Assembly (NCBI GenBank): GCA_030595795.1
Contig: JAUVCH010000042.1
Location: 1 to 33,843, forward strand
DNA: 33,843 nucleotides
Direction of reading: 5' to 3'
Source: Gammaproteobacteria bacterium
GTDB lineage: Bacteria; Pseudomonadota; Gammaproteobacteria; GCA-001735895
Position numbers and translations under genes: made by a program. Shown here piece by piece: positions 25,074-33,843 of this stretch. The notes under the pieces are model-generated. The model was not told where the DNA came from. It saw only the letters and a program-made list of their open reading frames with translations, and did not search any database. Numbering within the stretch: the first letter of the stretch is position 1; each line of letters begins with the position of its first letter.

Positions 25074-25092
25074 AATCTACTCGCGACTAGCA
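25074..25092 (+). repeat. Degenerate copy of the tRNA-Val 3' end
   Basis: AATCTACTCGCGACTAGCA matches AATCCACTCGCGACTACCA at 25031-25049 in 17 of 19 positions, 43 bases further downstream. It covers the end of the T arm, the acceptor strand and the CCA position. It may be an old integration scar or what is left of a second tRNA copy. No integrase gene is beside it. Confidence 0.6.
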
Positions 25093-25161
25093 ACTTTTAG
25101 TTATTAACAATTTTTAATCAAGTGACCTTTAGTAGGGGCCACCACTGAACCGGATTTTAGA

Positions 25162-27069
25162 ATGCCTCAAATTACCCTCCCTGATGGTTCTCAACGTAGT
25201 TTTGATAAACCTTTATCCGTTATGGATATTGCGGTCGATATCGGCGCCGGCCTCGCCAAGGCGACTCTGGCCGGTAAGGTGAATGGTGAACTGGTTGACG
25301 CCTCTTACCTGGTCGAATCCGATGCTAATGTCGCGATTGTTACCGGTCGGGACGACGAAGCACTGGAACTGTTGCGCCACGATGCCGCCCATGTAATGGC
25401 GCAGGCTGTACAGGAACTTTATCCGGGTACTCAGGTGACCATCGGCCCTGCCATCGAAGACGGCTACTACTACGATTTTGCTCGGGAAGAAGCATTTATC
25501 CCCGATGACCTCGAAAAGATCGAACAGCGTATGCACGAAATCGTTAAACGTGATTTGCCGATTGTTCGTGAGGTAATGGATAAAGCGCAGGCGATTAAAA
25601 CCTTCGGTGATATAGGCGAGAGCTACAAAGTCGAAATCATCGAAGATATTATTCCCGAAGGTGAGGAAGTCTCGATTTACCGCCAGGGCGACTGGTTTGA
25701 TGTTTGCCGCGGGCCGCATCTACCATCTACCGGCAAGCTCGGGAGTGGCTTTAAGGTGATGAAGCTTGCGGGTGCTTATTGGCGCGGTAATTCTGATAAT
25801 GAAATGTTGCAGCGTATTTATGGCACAGCCTGGCCGGATAAGAAGCAACTCAAAGCCTATTTGCATCGACTCGAAGAGGCGGAAAAGCGTGACCATCGTA
25901 AACTCGGCAAGTCGTTAGATTTGTTCCATACCCAGGAAGAAGCACCGGGCATGGTGTTCTGGCATCCTCGTGGCTGGCAGATTTACTTGCTCATCCAGGA
26001 TTACATGCGTCATCAGCTCAAGCAGCACGATTACCGAGAAATCCATACGCCGCAGATTGTTGACCGTAGTCTCTGGGAAAAATCAGGCCACTGGGAAAAA
26101 TACCAGGACATGATGTTTACCACCAGTTCTGAAAGTCGCGATTACGCGGTGAAACCGATGAACTGCCCCTGCCATGTGCAGGTTTTCAATCAGGGATTGA
26201 AAAGTTATCGCGATCTCCCGTTGCGGTTGGCAGAATTCGGCTCTTGTCATCGAAATGAACCGTCAGGAACTTTGCATGGATTGATGCGCGTGCGCAATTT
26301 TGTACAGGATGATGCACATATTTTCTGCACCGAAAATCAAATTCAGGCTGAAGTTTCATCGTTTATCGACCTGGTATTCAAAGTTTATAAAGACTTCGGC
26401 TTCGAAGATGTCATCGTCGCGCTTTCTACTCGACCCGAGGAACGCGTCGGTGAAGATGCACTCTGGGATAAGGCTGAAAATGCCTTACAGGAATCACTGG
26501 ATAACAAAAATCTGGACTGGATTTTGCAGCCCGGAGACGGTGCATTTTATGGACCGAAGATCGACTTTTCGCTGAAGGATTGTCTCGGGCGTGTGTGGCA
26601 ATGTGGCACCATACAGGTGGATTTTTCGATGCCCGGACGACTTGACGCACAATATGTTGCAGATGACGGATCGAAACAGGTACCGGTCATGTTACATCGG
26701 GCAATCCTGGGTTCAATCGAGCGTTTCATCGGTATTTTGATCGAAGAATACGAAGGTAAGTTTCCAGTTTGGCTAGCCCCGGTTCAGGCAGTCGTGATGA
26801 ATATTACCGACAAACAGGCCGACTATGTCGAAAATATCGAAAAAATGCTTAAAAATCAGCAAATCAGAGTGATTTCTGACTTGAGAAACGAGAAGATCGG
26901 CTTTAAAATTCGCGAGCACACGCTAAAGCGTATTCCTTACATGTTAGTGATCGGTGATCGCGAAGTGGAAGAGGGTAGCGTTGCAGTACGTAGCCTTGGT
27001 GGAAAAGACCTGGGTGCCATGCCGGTTGACGATTTTGTTAAACTGGTTAACGATCAATCCGGTTATTAG
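25162..27069 (+). CDS. thrS: Threonyl-tRNA synthetase
   Basis: The 635-residue class II synthetase charges tRNA-Thr. Domains in order are TGS (about 1-60), the editing domain with [11 protein letters not shown], the catalytic core, and the anticodon-binding domain after about residue 530. The core shows the zinc-type Cys in MNCPCHV, motif 2 [17 protein letters not shown] and motif 3 [13 protein letters not shown]. The N-terminus [12 protein letters not shown] matches the E. coli protein, which supports ATG 25162. It heads the conserved thrS-infC-rpmI-rplT-pheST-ihfA block. The leader (25050-25161) was not recognised as the E. coli-type thrS operator. Confidence 0.98.
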   Translation: MPQITLPDGSQRSFDKPLSVMDIAVDIGAGLAKATLAGKVNGELVDASYLVESDANVAIVTGRDDEALELLRHDAAHVMAQAVQELYPGTQVTIGPAIEDGYYYDFAREEAFIPDDLEKIEQRMHEIVKRDLPIVREVMDKAQAIKTFGDIGESYKVEIIEDIIPEGEEVSIYRQGDWFDVCRGPHLPSTGKLGSGFKVMKLAGAYWRGNSDNEMLQRIYGTAWPDKKQLKAYLHRLEEAEKRDHRKLGKSLDLFHTQEEAPGMVFWHPRGWQIYLLIQDYMRHQLKQHDYREIHTPQIVDRSLWEKSGHWEKYQDMMFTTSSESRDYAVKPMNCPCHVQVFNQGLKSYRDLPLRLAEFGSCHRNEPSGTLHGLMRVRNFVQDDAHIFCTENQIQAEVSSFIDLVFKVYKDFGFEDVIVALSTRPEERVGEDALWDKAENALQESLDNKNLDWILQPGDGAFYGPKIDFSLKDCLGRVWQCGTIQVDFSMPGRLDAQYVADDGSKQVPVMLHRAILGSIERFIGILIEEYEGKFPVWLAPVQAVVMNITDKQADYVENIEKMLKNQQIRVISDLRNEKIGFKIREHTLKRIPYMLVIGDREVEEGSVAVRSLGGKDLGAMPVDDFVKLVNDQSGY

Positions 27070-27122
27070 GCCGGATTAATTTTTGCGGAAAAATTGCTTA
27101 TGCTAAATCGGGAGATTCTCTA

Positions 27123-27641
27123 ATCGCAGACAATAAACAGAGCCGTTTGAACGAAGATATAACAGCACCTGAAGTCAGGTTGGTTGCCGAAGATGGCGAA
27201 CAGCTAGGCATAGTTACATTGGAAGAAGCGAAACAGGCTGCCGAAACGGCCAAGCTGGATCTCGTAGAACTGGTACCCGACGCAAAGCCCCCAGTCTGTC
27301 GTTTAATGGATTACGGAAAGTTCAGGTTTCAGCAAAAGAAGAAGTTGCACGATCAGCGTAAAAAACAACGCCAGGTGCACATTAAGGAAATTAAATATAG
27401 ACCCGGAACGGAAGACGGTGATTATCAGGTGAAGTTGAAGAAGCTGATAAAATTTATCGAAATCGGCGATCGTTGTAAGGTTACTGTCCGTTTCAGGGGG
27501 CGAGAAATGGCCCACATGGAACTCGGTACTCAGTTGCTTAAACGAGTCGAAGAAGATATGAAAGAATTCGCGACTGTGGATCAATATCCGCAGGCCGACG
27601 GACGCCAGATGACGATGTTACTGGTGCCCAAAAAACGCTAA
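27123..27641 (+). CDS. infC: Translation initiation factor IF3, apparent AUC start
   Basis: The 172-residue factor binds the 30S subunit and discriminates against non-standard start codons. The IF3 N and C domains are both clear (LGIVTLEEAKQAAE, VCRLMDYGKFRFQQKKK, RPGTEDGDYQVKLKKL, FRGREMAHMELG). No ATG, GTG or TTG lies in frame upstream of the N-terminal domain with a good ribosome site. GGGAG at 27110-27114 is eight bases before ATC 27123, which would give IADNKQSRLNED. Rare start codons (AUU, sometimes AUC) are typical of infC and allow autoregulation by IF3. The TTG at 27147 would cut off the usual basic N-terminus. Confidence 0.93.
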   Translation: MADNKQSRLNEDITAPEVRLVAEDGEQLGIVTLEEAKQAAETAKLDLVELVPDAKPPVCRLMDYGKFRFQQKKKLHDQRKKQRQVHIKEIKYRPGTEDGDYQVKLKKLIKFIEIGDRCKVTVRFRGREMAHMELGTQLLKRVEEDMKEFATVDQYPQADGRQMTMLLVPKKR

Positions 27642-27728
27642 CTGGAACTACATAGTTAGTTACATTCCCAAAGACGCGTCTCCGGCGTCCAGGGCTAATG
27701 AAATTGAAACTTTAAACTGGAGCATATA

Positions 27729-27926
27729 ATGCCAAAAATGAAGTCCAATAGTGGGGCTGCTAAGCGTTTCAAGCGCACAGCTTCCGGTGGTTTTAAGCGC
27801 GGTCAATCGCACTTACGCCACATACTTACCAAGAAAAGTAGCAAGCGTAAGCGCCATCTCGGCGAAAAGCTTGAAATCCATGCAAATGACGAAGCTATGG
27901 TGCGTCGTCTGTTACCTTATAGTTAG
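27729..27926 (+). CDS. rpmI: Ribosomal protein L35
   Basis: A 65-residue, strongly basic protein beginning [20 protein letters not shown], the standard opening of bacterial L35, with [15 protein letters not shown] in the middle. It belongs to the large ribosomal subunit. GGAG precedes ATG 27729 by six bases. The 87-base gap after infC contains a small GACGC/GCGTC hairpin and could be part of the L20-controlled leader known in E. coli, but this is not demonstrated by sequence. Confidence 0.97.
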   Translation: MPKMKSNSGAAKRFKRTASGGFKRGQSHLRHILTKKSSKRKRHLGEKLEIHANDEAMVRRLLPYS

Positions 27927-27937
27927 GGAGTAGAGCA

Positions 27938-28300
27938 ATGCCAAGAGTAAAAAGAGGCGTTACCGCTCACGCGCGCCATAAGAAAGTTCTCGATAAAGCC
28001 AAAGGTTATCGTGGAGCCCGCAGTCGCGTCTTACGCGTCGCCAAGCAGGCTGTCACCAAAGCCGGTCAATACGCTTATCGTGACCGTCGTCAGCGTAAAC
28101 GTCAGTTTCGTGCCCTGTGGATTGCCCGTATAAATGCGGGTGCCAGAGAAAACGGGCTGTCCTATAGCGTATTCATGAATGGCCTGAAGAAAGCTGAGAT
28201 TGAAATCGATCGTAAGGTGCTTTCGGATATCGCAATTTTCGACAAACCTGCATTTACTGCACTGGTCGAAAAGGCTAAAGCCGGTCTCGAAGCTGCCTAA
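27938..28300 (+). CDS. rplT: Ribosomal protein L20
   Basis: The 120-residue basic protein opens [21 protein letters not shown] and carries [21 protein letters not shown], both diagnostic for L20. In E. coli it assembles early in the 50S subunit and represses rpmI-rplT translation. It follows rpmI by 11 bases with its own GGGAG box. Confidence 0.98.
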   Translation: MPRVKRGVTAHARHKKVLDKAKGYRGARSRVLRVAKQAVTKAGQYAYRDRRQRKRQFRALWIARINAGARENGLSYSVFMNGLKKAEIEIDRKVLSDIAIFDKPAFTALVEKAKAGLEAA

Positions 28301-28316
28301 GGGTAGATCAGTTGTT

Positions 28317-29385
<1,069 letters not shown>

Positions 29386-29397
29386 CCGGGTGTAGCG

Positions 29398-31770
29398 ATG
29401 AAATTTAGCGAAAACTGGTTAAGAGAATGGGTAAATCCGGCAATTGATACCGATGAACTGCTGGCCCAGCTTACTATGGCCGGGTTGGAAGTCGAAGGAA
29501 TTGAACCTGCTGGTGCGGATATTCTGGGTGTTGTGGTGGGTGAAGTAGTATCGCATGAGGCCCATCCGAATGCCGATAAGTTGAGCCTTTGTCAGGTCAG
29601 TGACGGTCAGAATACAGTGCCCGTGATATGTGGCGCGAAAAATGTTCGTCAGGGTTTGAAGGTTGTTTTCGCCAAAGTAGGCGCACAATTACCCGAGATT
29701 AAAATCAAGAAAGCCAAATTACGCGGTATCGAGTCGCAGGGTATGCTGTGTTCGGCAGCAGAGTTAAAGCTGGCCGAGTCCTCCGCCGGCATTTTTGAAT
29801 TACCCCAGGATGCACCTGTCGGTATGGACATTGTCGAATACCTGCAATTAAATGACCAGATTATCGAAATCGATTTAACCCCCAATCGTGGCGATTGTCT
29901 GAGCCTGGCTGGCGTTGCTCGTGAAGTATCGGCAATTAATAGTCTGGCAGTTAATGCTCCAGCTACGCCAGAGGTGAGCGAATCTCTGACGGAAAAATTT
30001 CCGGTCGAATTACTCGCTCCAGAAGCTTGCTCACGTTATGTCGGCCGAATTATTCGAGGTATCGATCCGAGGGCTAGAACACCATTATGGATGCAGGAAA
30101 AACTACGCCGTAGTGATTTGCGCCCAATTAGTCCGGTCGTCGATATCACTAATTATGTGATGATGGAAATGGGTCAGCCAATGCATGGTTTCGACTTCGA
30201 TAAGCTCGTGGGTGGCATCAAGGTGCGGCGCGCAACAGCCGGTGAGAAGCTTACTTTGCTCGATCAGAGTGAAATCGAATGCAGAGATGACACCCTGTTG
30301 ATTGCCGATCATGAAAAACCACTGGCAGTAGCCGGCATCATGGGTGGGCTCGATTCATCGGTTCAGTCTGAAACCCGCAACATATTCTTTGAAGCTGCAT
30401 TTTTTACCCCAATCGATATTGCTGGAAAAGCCAGAAGCTATGGCATGCACACCGATTCCTCGCATCGATTCGAACGTGGTGTAGATTCGCAACTTCAACT
30501 TCGCGCGATGCAACGTGCCACAGAACTGTTAATCAAGATTGCTGGAGGCGAAGCCGGTCCGGTTATTGATTGCAGTGATGAAAATCATTTGCCGAAGCAA
30601 CCAGAAGTAGCTTTGCGCTATGATCGAATTAATCGGTTGTTAGGTATTAAGGTAGAACAAAAGGACGTCGTCAAGATGCTAGAAGGCCTGGGTATGCAGG
30701 TAGTCGCAAACGAGTCTGGATGGTTGGTGACACCTCCTGGATATCGATTTGATATTAATATCGAAGCCGATTTGATCGAAGAGGTGGGACGTATGGTGGG
30801 CTACAACAATATTCCTGGCACACGGGAAGCTGCCCATATCCGCGTCGATAGTTTTTCAGAAACTAAAATTAATCTGAACCAGATTCGAGACGTACTGGTT
30901 GAACAGGGTTTTCACGAAGCGGTTACCTATTCGTTCGTCTCCCCCGAGTTACAGGCTGTACTGGATCCAGGCCAGGATACCTTGCCATTATCAAATCCTA
31001 TTTCAAGCGATATGTCGGTGATGCGTACCCGTCTGTTGCCCGGTCTGGTACAGGCGCTTCAGCATAATGTTAATCGTCAACAAAGTCGGGTGCGATTGTT
31101 CGAAAGCGGTCTTTGTTTCATTCCCGATGATAAGGGGTTAAAGCAACGCCCACATATCGCTTCGGTAATAACCGGTAGTTCGCTCGATGATGGCTTGTAT
31201 AGTCAGTCTGGGTCGGTAGATTTTTTCGATATTAAAGGTAATTTGGAATCTATCCTGCACCTTTCGGAAGGTTCGAGGTATCAATTTACTCGATCCGAGA
31301 ACCCAATATTACACCCGGGACAAAGCGCAGATATTCTGGCCGATGGTGAAGTCATAGGATTTGTTGGCGCACTCCATCCGTCAGTGATGGCGAAATTACA
31401 CCTGAATCAAGCGGTGTTTGTGTTCGAAGTCGACCTCAAGTCGGTACTTTATGCACCGTTAGCCAAATTTAGCGAATTATCCAAATACCCATCGATTAGG
31501 CGTGATATTTCACTGAGTGTTGATGCCGATATTAGTGTTCAGGCCTTGATTGACTGTATTTATACCGTTAAAAGTGAGATTTTGCAGGAAGTATTTGTAT
31601 TTGACGTCTATACTGGTAAAGAAGTGAGAAATTTTCGAAAAAGTGTCGCTTTGGGCTTGATTTTACAGGACTTTTCCCGCACTCTAGTCGACGAGGACGT
31701 TGAAAAACTAGTGGTTAAAGTCCTTGCTCAATTGAAAAATCAATATAATGCTGTCTTGAGGGGGAACTAA
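29398..31770 (+). CDS. pheT: Phenylalanyl-tRNA synthetase beta subunit
   Basis: The 790-residue beta subunit has the EMAP-like tRNA-binding domain (VVGEVVSHEAHPNADKLSLC, about residues 40-150), B3/B4 editing domain, B5 domain (IDLTPNRGDCLSLAGVAREV and further) and the C-terminal anticodon-binding FDX-ACB domain (LSKYPSIRRDISLSVDADIS). The length is normal. ihfA begins with the base after its stop codon, as in other gammaproteobacteria. Confidence 0.98.
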   Translation: MKFSENWLREWVNPAIDTDELLAQLTMAGLEVEGIEPAGADILGVVVGEVVSHEAHPNADKLSLCQVSDGQNTVPVICGAKNVRQGLKVVFAKVGAQLPEIKIKKAKLRGIESQGMLCSAAELKLAESSAGIFELPQDAPVGMDIVEYLQLNDQIIEIDLTPNRGDCLSLAGVAREVSAINSLAVNAPATPEVSESLTEKFPVELLAPEACSRYVGRIIRGIDPRARTPLWMQEKLRRSDLRPISPVVDITNYVMMEMGQPMHGFDFDKLVGGIKVRRATAGEKLTLLDQSEIECRDDTLLIADHEKPLAVAGIMGGLDSSVQSETRNIFFEAAFFTPIDIAGKARSYGMHTDSSHRFERGVDSQLQLRAMQRATELLIKIAGGEAGPVIDCSDENHLPKQPEVALRYDRINRLLGIKVEQKDVVKMLEGLGMQVVANESGWLVTPPGYRFDINIEADLIEEVGRMVGYNNIPGTREAAHIRVDSFSETKINLNQIRDVLVEQGFHEAVTYSFVSPELQAVLDPGQDTLPLSNPISSDMSVMRTRLLPGLVQALQHNVNRQQSRVRLFESGLCFIPDDKGLKQRPHIASVITGSSLDDGLYSQSGSVDFFDIKGNLESILHLSEGSRYQFTRSENPILHPGQSADILADGEVIGFVGALHPSVMAKLHLNQAVFVFEVDLKSVLYAPLAKFSELSKYPSIRRDISLSVDADISVQALIDCIYTVKSEILQEVFVFDVYTGKEVRNFRKSVALGLILQDFSRTLVDEDVEKLVVKVLAQLKNQYNAVLRGN

Positions 31771-32070
31771 ATGTCACTGACCAAGGCTGATATGGCCGAA
31801 ATGCTATTTGATGAACTTGGTCTCAACAAGAGAGAAGCAAAAGAGATAGTTGAGCAGTTTTTTGAAGAAGTGAAGTTAGCACTGGAAACGGGAAATCAGG
31901 TTAAGCTTTCGGGGTTTGGCAATTTTTTAACCCGCTCAAAAGCCGAACGACCTGGCAGGAATCCTAAGACTGGCGAAGAAATACCAATTTCCGCGAGAAA
32001 AGTAGTGACTTTTCGACCCGGACAGAAATTAAAAATAAGAGTAGAGGCATATGCTGGAAGCGAGCAATAA
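31771..32070 (+). CDS. ihfA: Integration host factor alpha subunit
   Basis: A 99-residue DNA-bending protein with the HU/IHF fold. Marks are [27 protein letters not shown] and the arm tip [11 protein letters not shown], whose Pro intercalates in DNA. IHF helps replication, recombination and regulation; it may also support the integrated element at the right edge. ATG 31771 directly follows the pheT stop, with GGGG upstream. The 3' end overlaps the MerR-type gene by 20 bases. Confidence 0.97.
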   Translation: MSLTKADMAEMLFDELGLNKREAKEIVEQFFEEVKLALETGNQVKLSGFGNFLTRSKAERPGRNPKTGEEIPISARKVVTFRPGQKLKIRVEAYAGSEQ

Positions 32071-32407
32071 TAACGAATTACCGGTTATTCCTGGTAAACG
32101 TTACTTCACCATTGGTGAAGTTGCAGAGCTTTGCGATGTTAAACCTCACGTCCTACGCTACTGGGAACAAGAATTTCCACAACTCAAGCCCGTTAAACGC
32201 CGCGGTAATCGACGATATTACCAACGTCATGACGTATTGTTGATTCGTCAAATTCGCAGCTTGTTATACGACGAAGGTTTTACCATCGGTGGCGCACGAC
32301 AAAGACTCGAAGGCGAAGGTGCCAAGGCAGACATCAATCAAAGTCAGCAAATCATTAGACAAACGCTGATAGAACTGGAAGAATTACTTACCCTGCTTAA
32401 ACGCTAG
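32051..32407 (+). CDS. MerR-family regulator, ihfA-linked
   Basis: The 118-residue protein has a MerR winged helix ([40 protein letters not shown]) followed by a helix and a short coiled-coil tail ([15 protein letters not shown]). There is no metal or ligand motif at the C-terminus. The same gene follows ihfA in many gammaproteobacteria, where its target is poorly known. The start lies inside ihfA (20-base overlap), which supports co-translation. The tRNA-Pro gene begins 26 bases after its stop. Confidence 0.92.
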   Translation: MLEASNNNELPVIPGKRYFTIGEVAELCDVKPHVLRYWEQEFPQLKPVKRRGNRRYYQRHDVLLIRQIRSLLYDEGFTIGGARQRLEGEGAKADINQSQQIIRQTLIELEELLTLLKR

Positions 32408-32433
32408 TTCAAGCAAACTCAACATTATCCAAT

Positions 32434-32510
32434 CGGGGCGTAGCGCAGCCTGGTAGCGTACCTGCCTGGGGGGCAGGTGGTCGTGAGTTCGAATCTCGCC
32501 GCCCCGACCA
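32434..32510 (+). tRNA. tRNA-Pro(GGG)
   Basis: Acceptor stem CGGGGCG pairs with CGCCCCG. The anticodon stem CCTGC/GCAGG holds loop CTGGGGG with anticodon GGG, and the T arm has TTCGAAT. Discriminator A and an encoded CCA end it at 32510. It reads proline codon CCC. The integrase gene 90 bases downstream makes it the likely integration target. Confidence 0.96.
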
Positions 32511-32552
32511 TTTATTTATAGTAAATTCAATTGCTTACTTCTAAAATAAGCT

Positions 32553-32569
32553 CCTTAGAATTACTAAGG
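32553..32569 (+). terminator. Weak hairpin after tRNA-Pro
   Basis: CCTTAG and CTAAGG form a six-base-pair stem with a five-base loop, followed by TTTCT. It could end the tRNA transcript, but the stem is A+T-rich and the T run short. It may equally lie inside the element. Confidence 0.3.
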
Positions 32570-32570
32570 T

Positions 32571-32599
32571 TTCTACAAAATGGTGTTTCTTCTACAAAA
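32571..32599. repeat. Direct repeat TTCTACAAAA, two copies
   Basis: The ten bases occur at 32571-32580 and 32590-32599, 19 bases apart, between tRNA-Pro and the integrase stop. Short direct repeats near an att site are often arm-type integrase sites, so they may belong to the element. Confidence 0.5.
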
Positions 32600-32600
32600 A

Positions 32601-33577
32601 TCATTTTAGAGGTTTAATTTTCTCCACCTCTCTCTGCTTAATATAGTGTTCCGTCATACTCTGATTTGCATGACCTCCCAAAGCTTGAGCATAATCTAAG
32701 CCGCCTTGTCTCTTCGCATCAGTCAAAGACTTGGCTCTAATATCGTGAAAATGAATATCTGGTAATTCTGCTTTCTCTCTAAGCCTTCTCCACGCAGAAT
32801 TAAAGCCTGTTTCGGTAATCTGTCCACCGTGTCTATTGGTGAACAGGTAGGTAATATTGCGGAGTTTACGAGCCTTTCTGGCTCGCTTTAAAGTTTCATC
32901 TAGTGCAGTAGTCATTTCGAATAATTGCTTTTTACCAGTCTTGTTTTGCTGGTTAAAAATACCTTTCTCGGTTATGTCAGATAGTTTGAGGTTTAGAATA
33001 TCACTTCGACGCATGGCCGTTAAATAAGCCAGGTCAATCATTGCTTTCATCTGATCATCGGCTGTGCAACGTAATTGTTCTAACTCTTCGTCAGTAATAT
33101 ATCGATCCCTTCCAATTTCTTTGTTATACATCACTCCTAAGCATGGGTTGCGAGTGCACCACCCCCAATTGATTGCGTGTTTGAATATTGAAGAGAGCAA
33201 AGAAACCTCACGATTAGCGGATACCTTTGCTTCTCGTTCTCTCAAGTAACTAGACAGGTGGTGAGTTTGAAGCTCATCGTATTTCATATGCCCAAAGGCA
33301 TTATTTAATTTGATTAGCTGAAATGAGCGGGTGTGTTGAGTCTTCGCAGCCTGAGAGGGGAGCACTTCAATTTGATACTTTTCTATAGCCGATTTGATCA
33401 AGCCGGTATTGCCACAGGAGCCTTCAAGTTCGGCCCACTTAGCTAATGCTTGAGGGTAGTTATCTGATAGTTTAATCCACTTCGGGGCTTTGAAACGGTA
33501 ACGTAATACCAGTGCTTGCCCTTCTTGTGCATGTGCGGAGGCAGGTTAGTATTTCCTCTGGTGCGTTTTCTACCCAT
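32601..33577 (-). pseudogene. Tyrosine recombinase (integrase) gene broken by a frameshift
   Basis: The larger downstream part (stop at 32601, frame open beyond 33401) encodes the core-binding domain and the catalytic domain. The catalytic domain has Arg in LTAMRRSDILNL, HFHDIRAKSL (the HxxR), and the later GGHANQSMTEHYI with His and the Tyr nucleophile. The phage-type start MGRKRTRGNTNLPPHMHKKG begins at ATG 33577 but ends at a stop at 33443 in another frame. The catalytic frame continues upstream as FKAPKWIKLSDNYPQALAKW, so the two halves join by a shift near 33485-33515, consistent with loss of one base. It may be a dead gene, a sequencing error or, less likely, recoding. The gene points towards tRNA-Pro. 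Confidence 0.8.
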
Positions 33578-33773
33578 TGATTTTTGAAAAGTCTGGTTCG
33601 GATTGGGATTTGTTGCCGCCCAATAACACACGATCAACTTCGGCTTTAAGTACCTTGGGTTTTCCAGCGTCAGAAATTACGAACCTAAATCCATTCTTTT
33701 GCAACCAACGGACTTGAGAGGAAACATATTTCCGGTCGGTCAATTCTATCAATGCTATAACTGAAAGAAACAT
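33570..33773 (-). CDS. DUF4224 protein beside integrase
   Basis: From ATG 33773 the 67-residue product reads MFLSVIALIELTDRKYVSSQ and then VRWLQKNGFRF with a GKPKVLKAEVDR segment. This is the pattern of DUF4224, small proteins found just upstream of phage-type integrases. Its stop codon overlaps the integrase start by eight bases. The frame remains open to the window edge (TTG 33842), so a longer product is possible, but the extra residues are not family-like. The function is unknown; an excisionase-like role has not been shown. Confidence 0.7.
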   Translation of the reverse strand: MFLSVIALIELTDRKYVSSQVRWLQKNGFRFVISDAGKPKVLKAEVDRVLLGGNKSQSEPDFSKING

Positions 33774-33843
33774 CAAAGCTACCAGGTAATAATCCAAATC
33801 CAGAGTGTAATTTTCTTCAGGCAGTACTATCCCATTCAACAAA

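Noticed and set aside
33480..33520. Programmed -1 frameshift in the integrase
   Set aside because: No X XXY YYZ slippery heptamer is present in the right phase, so a one-base loss is simpler.
33443..33637. Independent small protein starting at 33637
   Set aside because: From ATG 33577 it is the N-terminal part of the integrase; the residues before that overlap DUF4224 and are not family-like.

Overview
The window looks like a chromosomal piece of a gammaproteobacterium, probably a free-living, respiring heterotroph and perhaps marine. The strongest evidence is the gene order thrS-infC-rpmI-rplT-pheS-pheT-ihfA-merR-tRNA-Pro and a complete ccmABCDEFGHI cytochrome c maturation operon in the usual gammaproteobacterial order. 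No species can be named from the sequence alone.

Left part (1-5779): the 3' part of an EamA/DMT permease, a stand-alone aminomethyltransferase gene (gcvT, minus strand), a 485-base gap with a possible small secreted peptide, a membrane-bound GGDEF-EAL protein with damaged catalytic motifs, and an MFS permease.

Accessory metabolic cluster (5862-12883): a PhnD-like binding protein without a signal peptide is divergent from four tightly packed plus-strand genes. These encode a non-pyrrolysine MttB-family methyltransferase, an XRE-type regulator with an unrecognised C-terminal domain, a DAO-family flavoprotein, and a dimethylglycine/sarcosine dehydrogenase-like DAO-GcvT fusion. The 110-base divergent region holds two palindromes over facing promoters. 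I infer a catabolic unit for a methylated amine such as a betaine, delivering methyl groups to tetrahydrofolate. This is the best candidate for a poorly described system here.

Middle part (12888-17063): a REP-like palindrome, a DJ-1/PfpI protein, a GFA-family zinc protein, a cation diffusion facilitator, a small coiled-coil protein, a SAM methyltransferase and a YheT-type hydrolase whose 3' end overlaps the methyltransferase gene.

Respiratory and translation part (17135-32510): the ccm operon, an unrecognised 124-residue protein, a doubtful ORF remnant, tRNA-Val(GAC) with a degenerate copy of its own 3' end, then threonyl-tRNA synthetase, IF3 (apparently starting at AUC), L35, L20, phenylalanyl-tRNA synthetase, IHF alpha, a MerR regulator and tRNA-Pro(GGG).

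Right edge (32511-33843): A+T-rich sequence with a tyrosine recombinase gene broken by a frameshift and a DUF4224 gene beside it. This is the boundary of an element integrated at tRNA-Pro that continues past the window.
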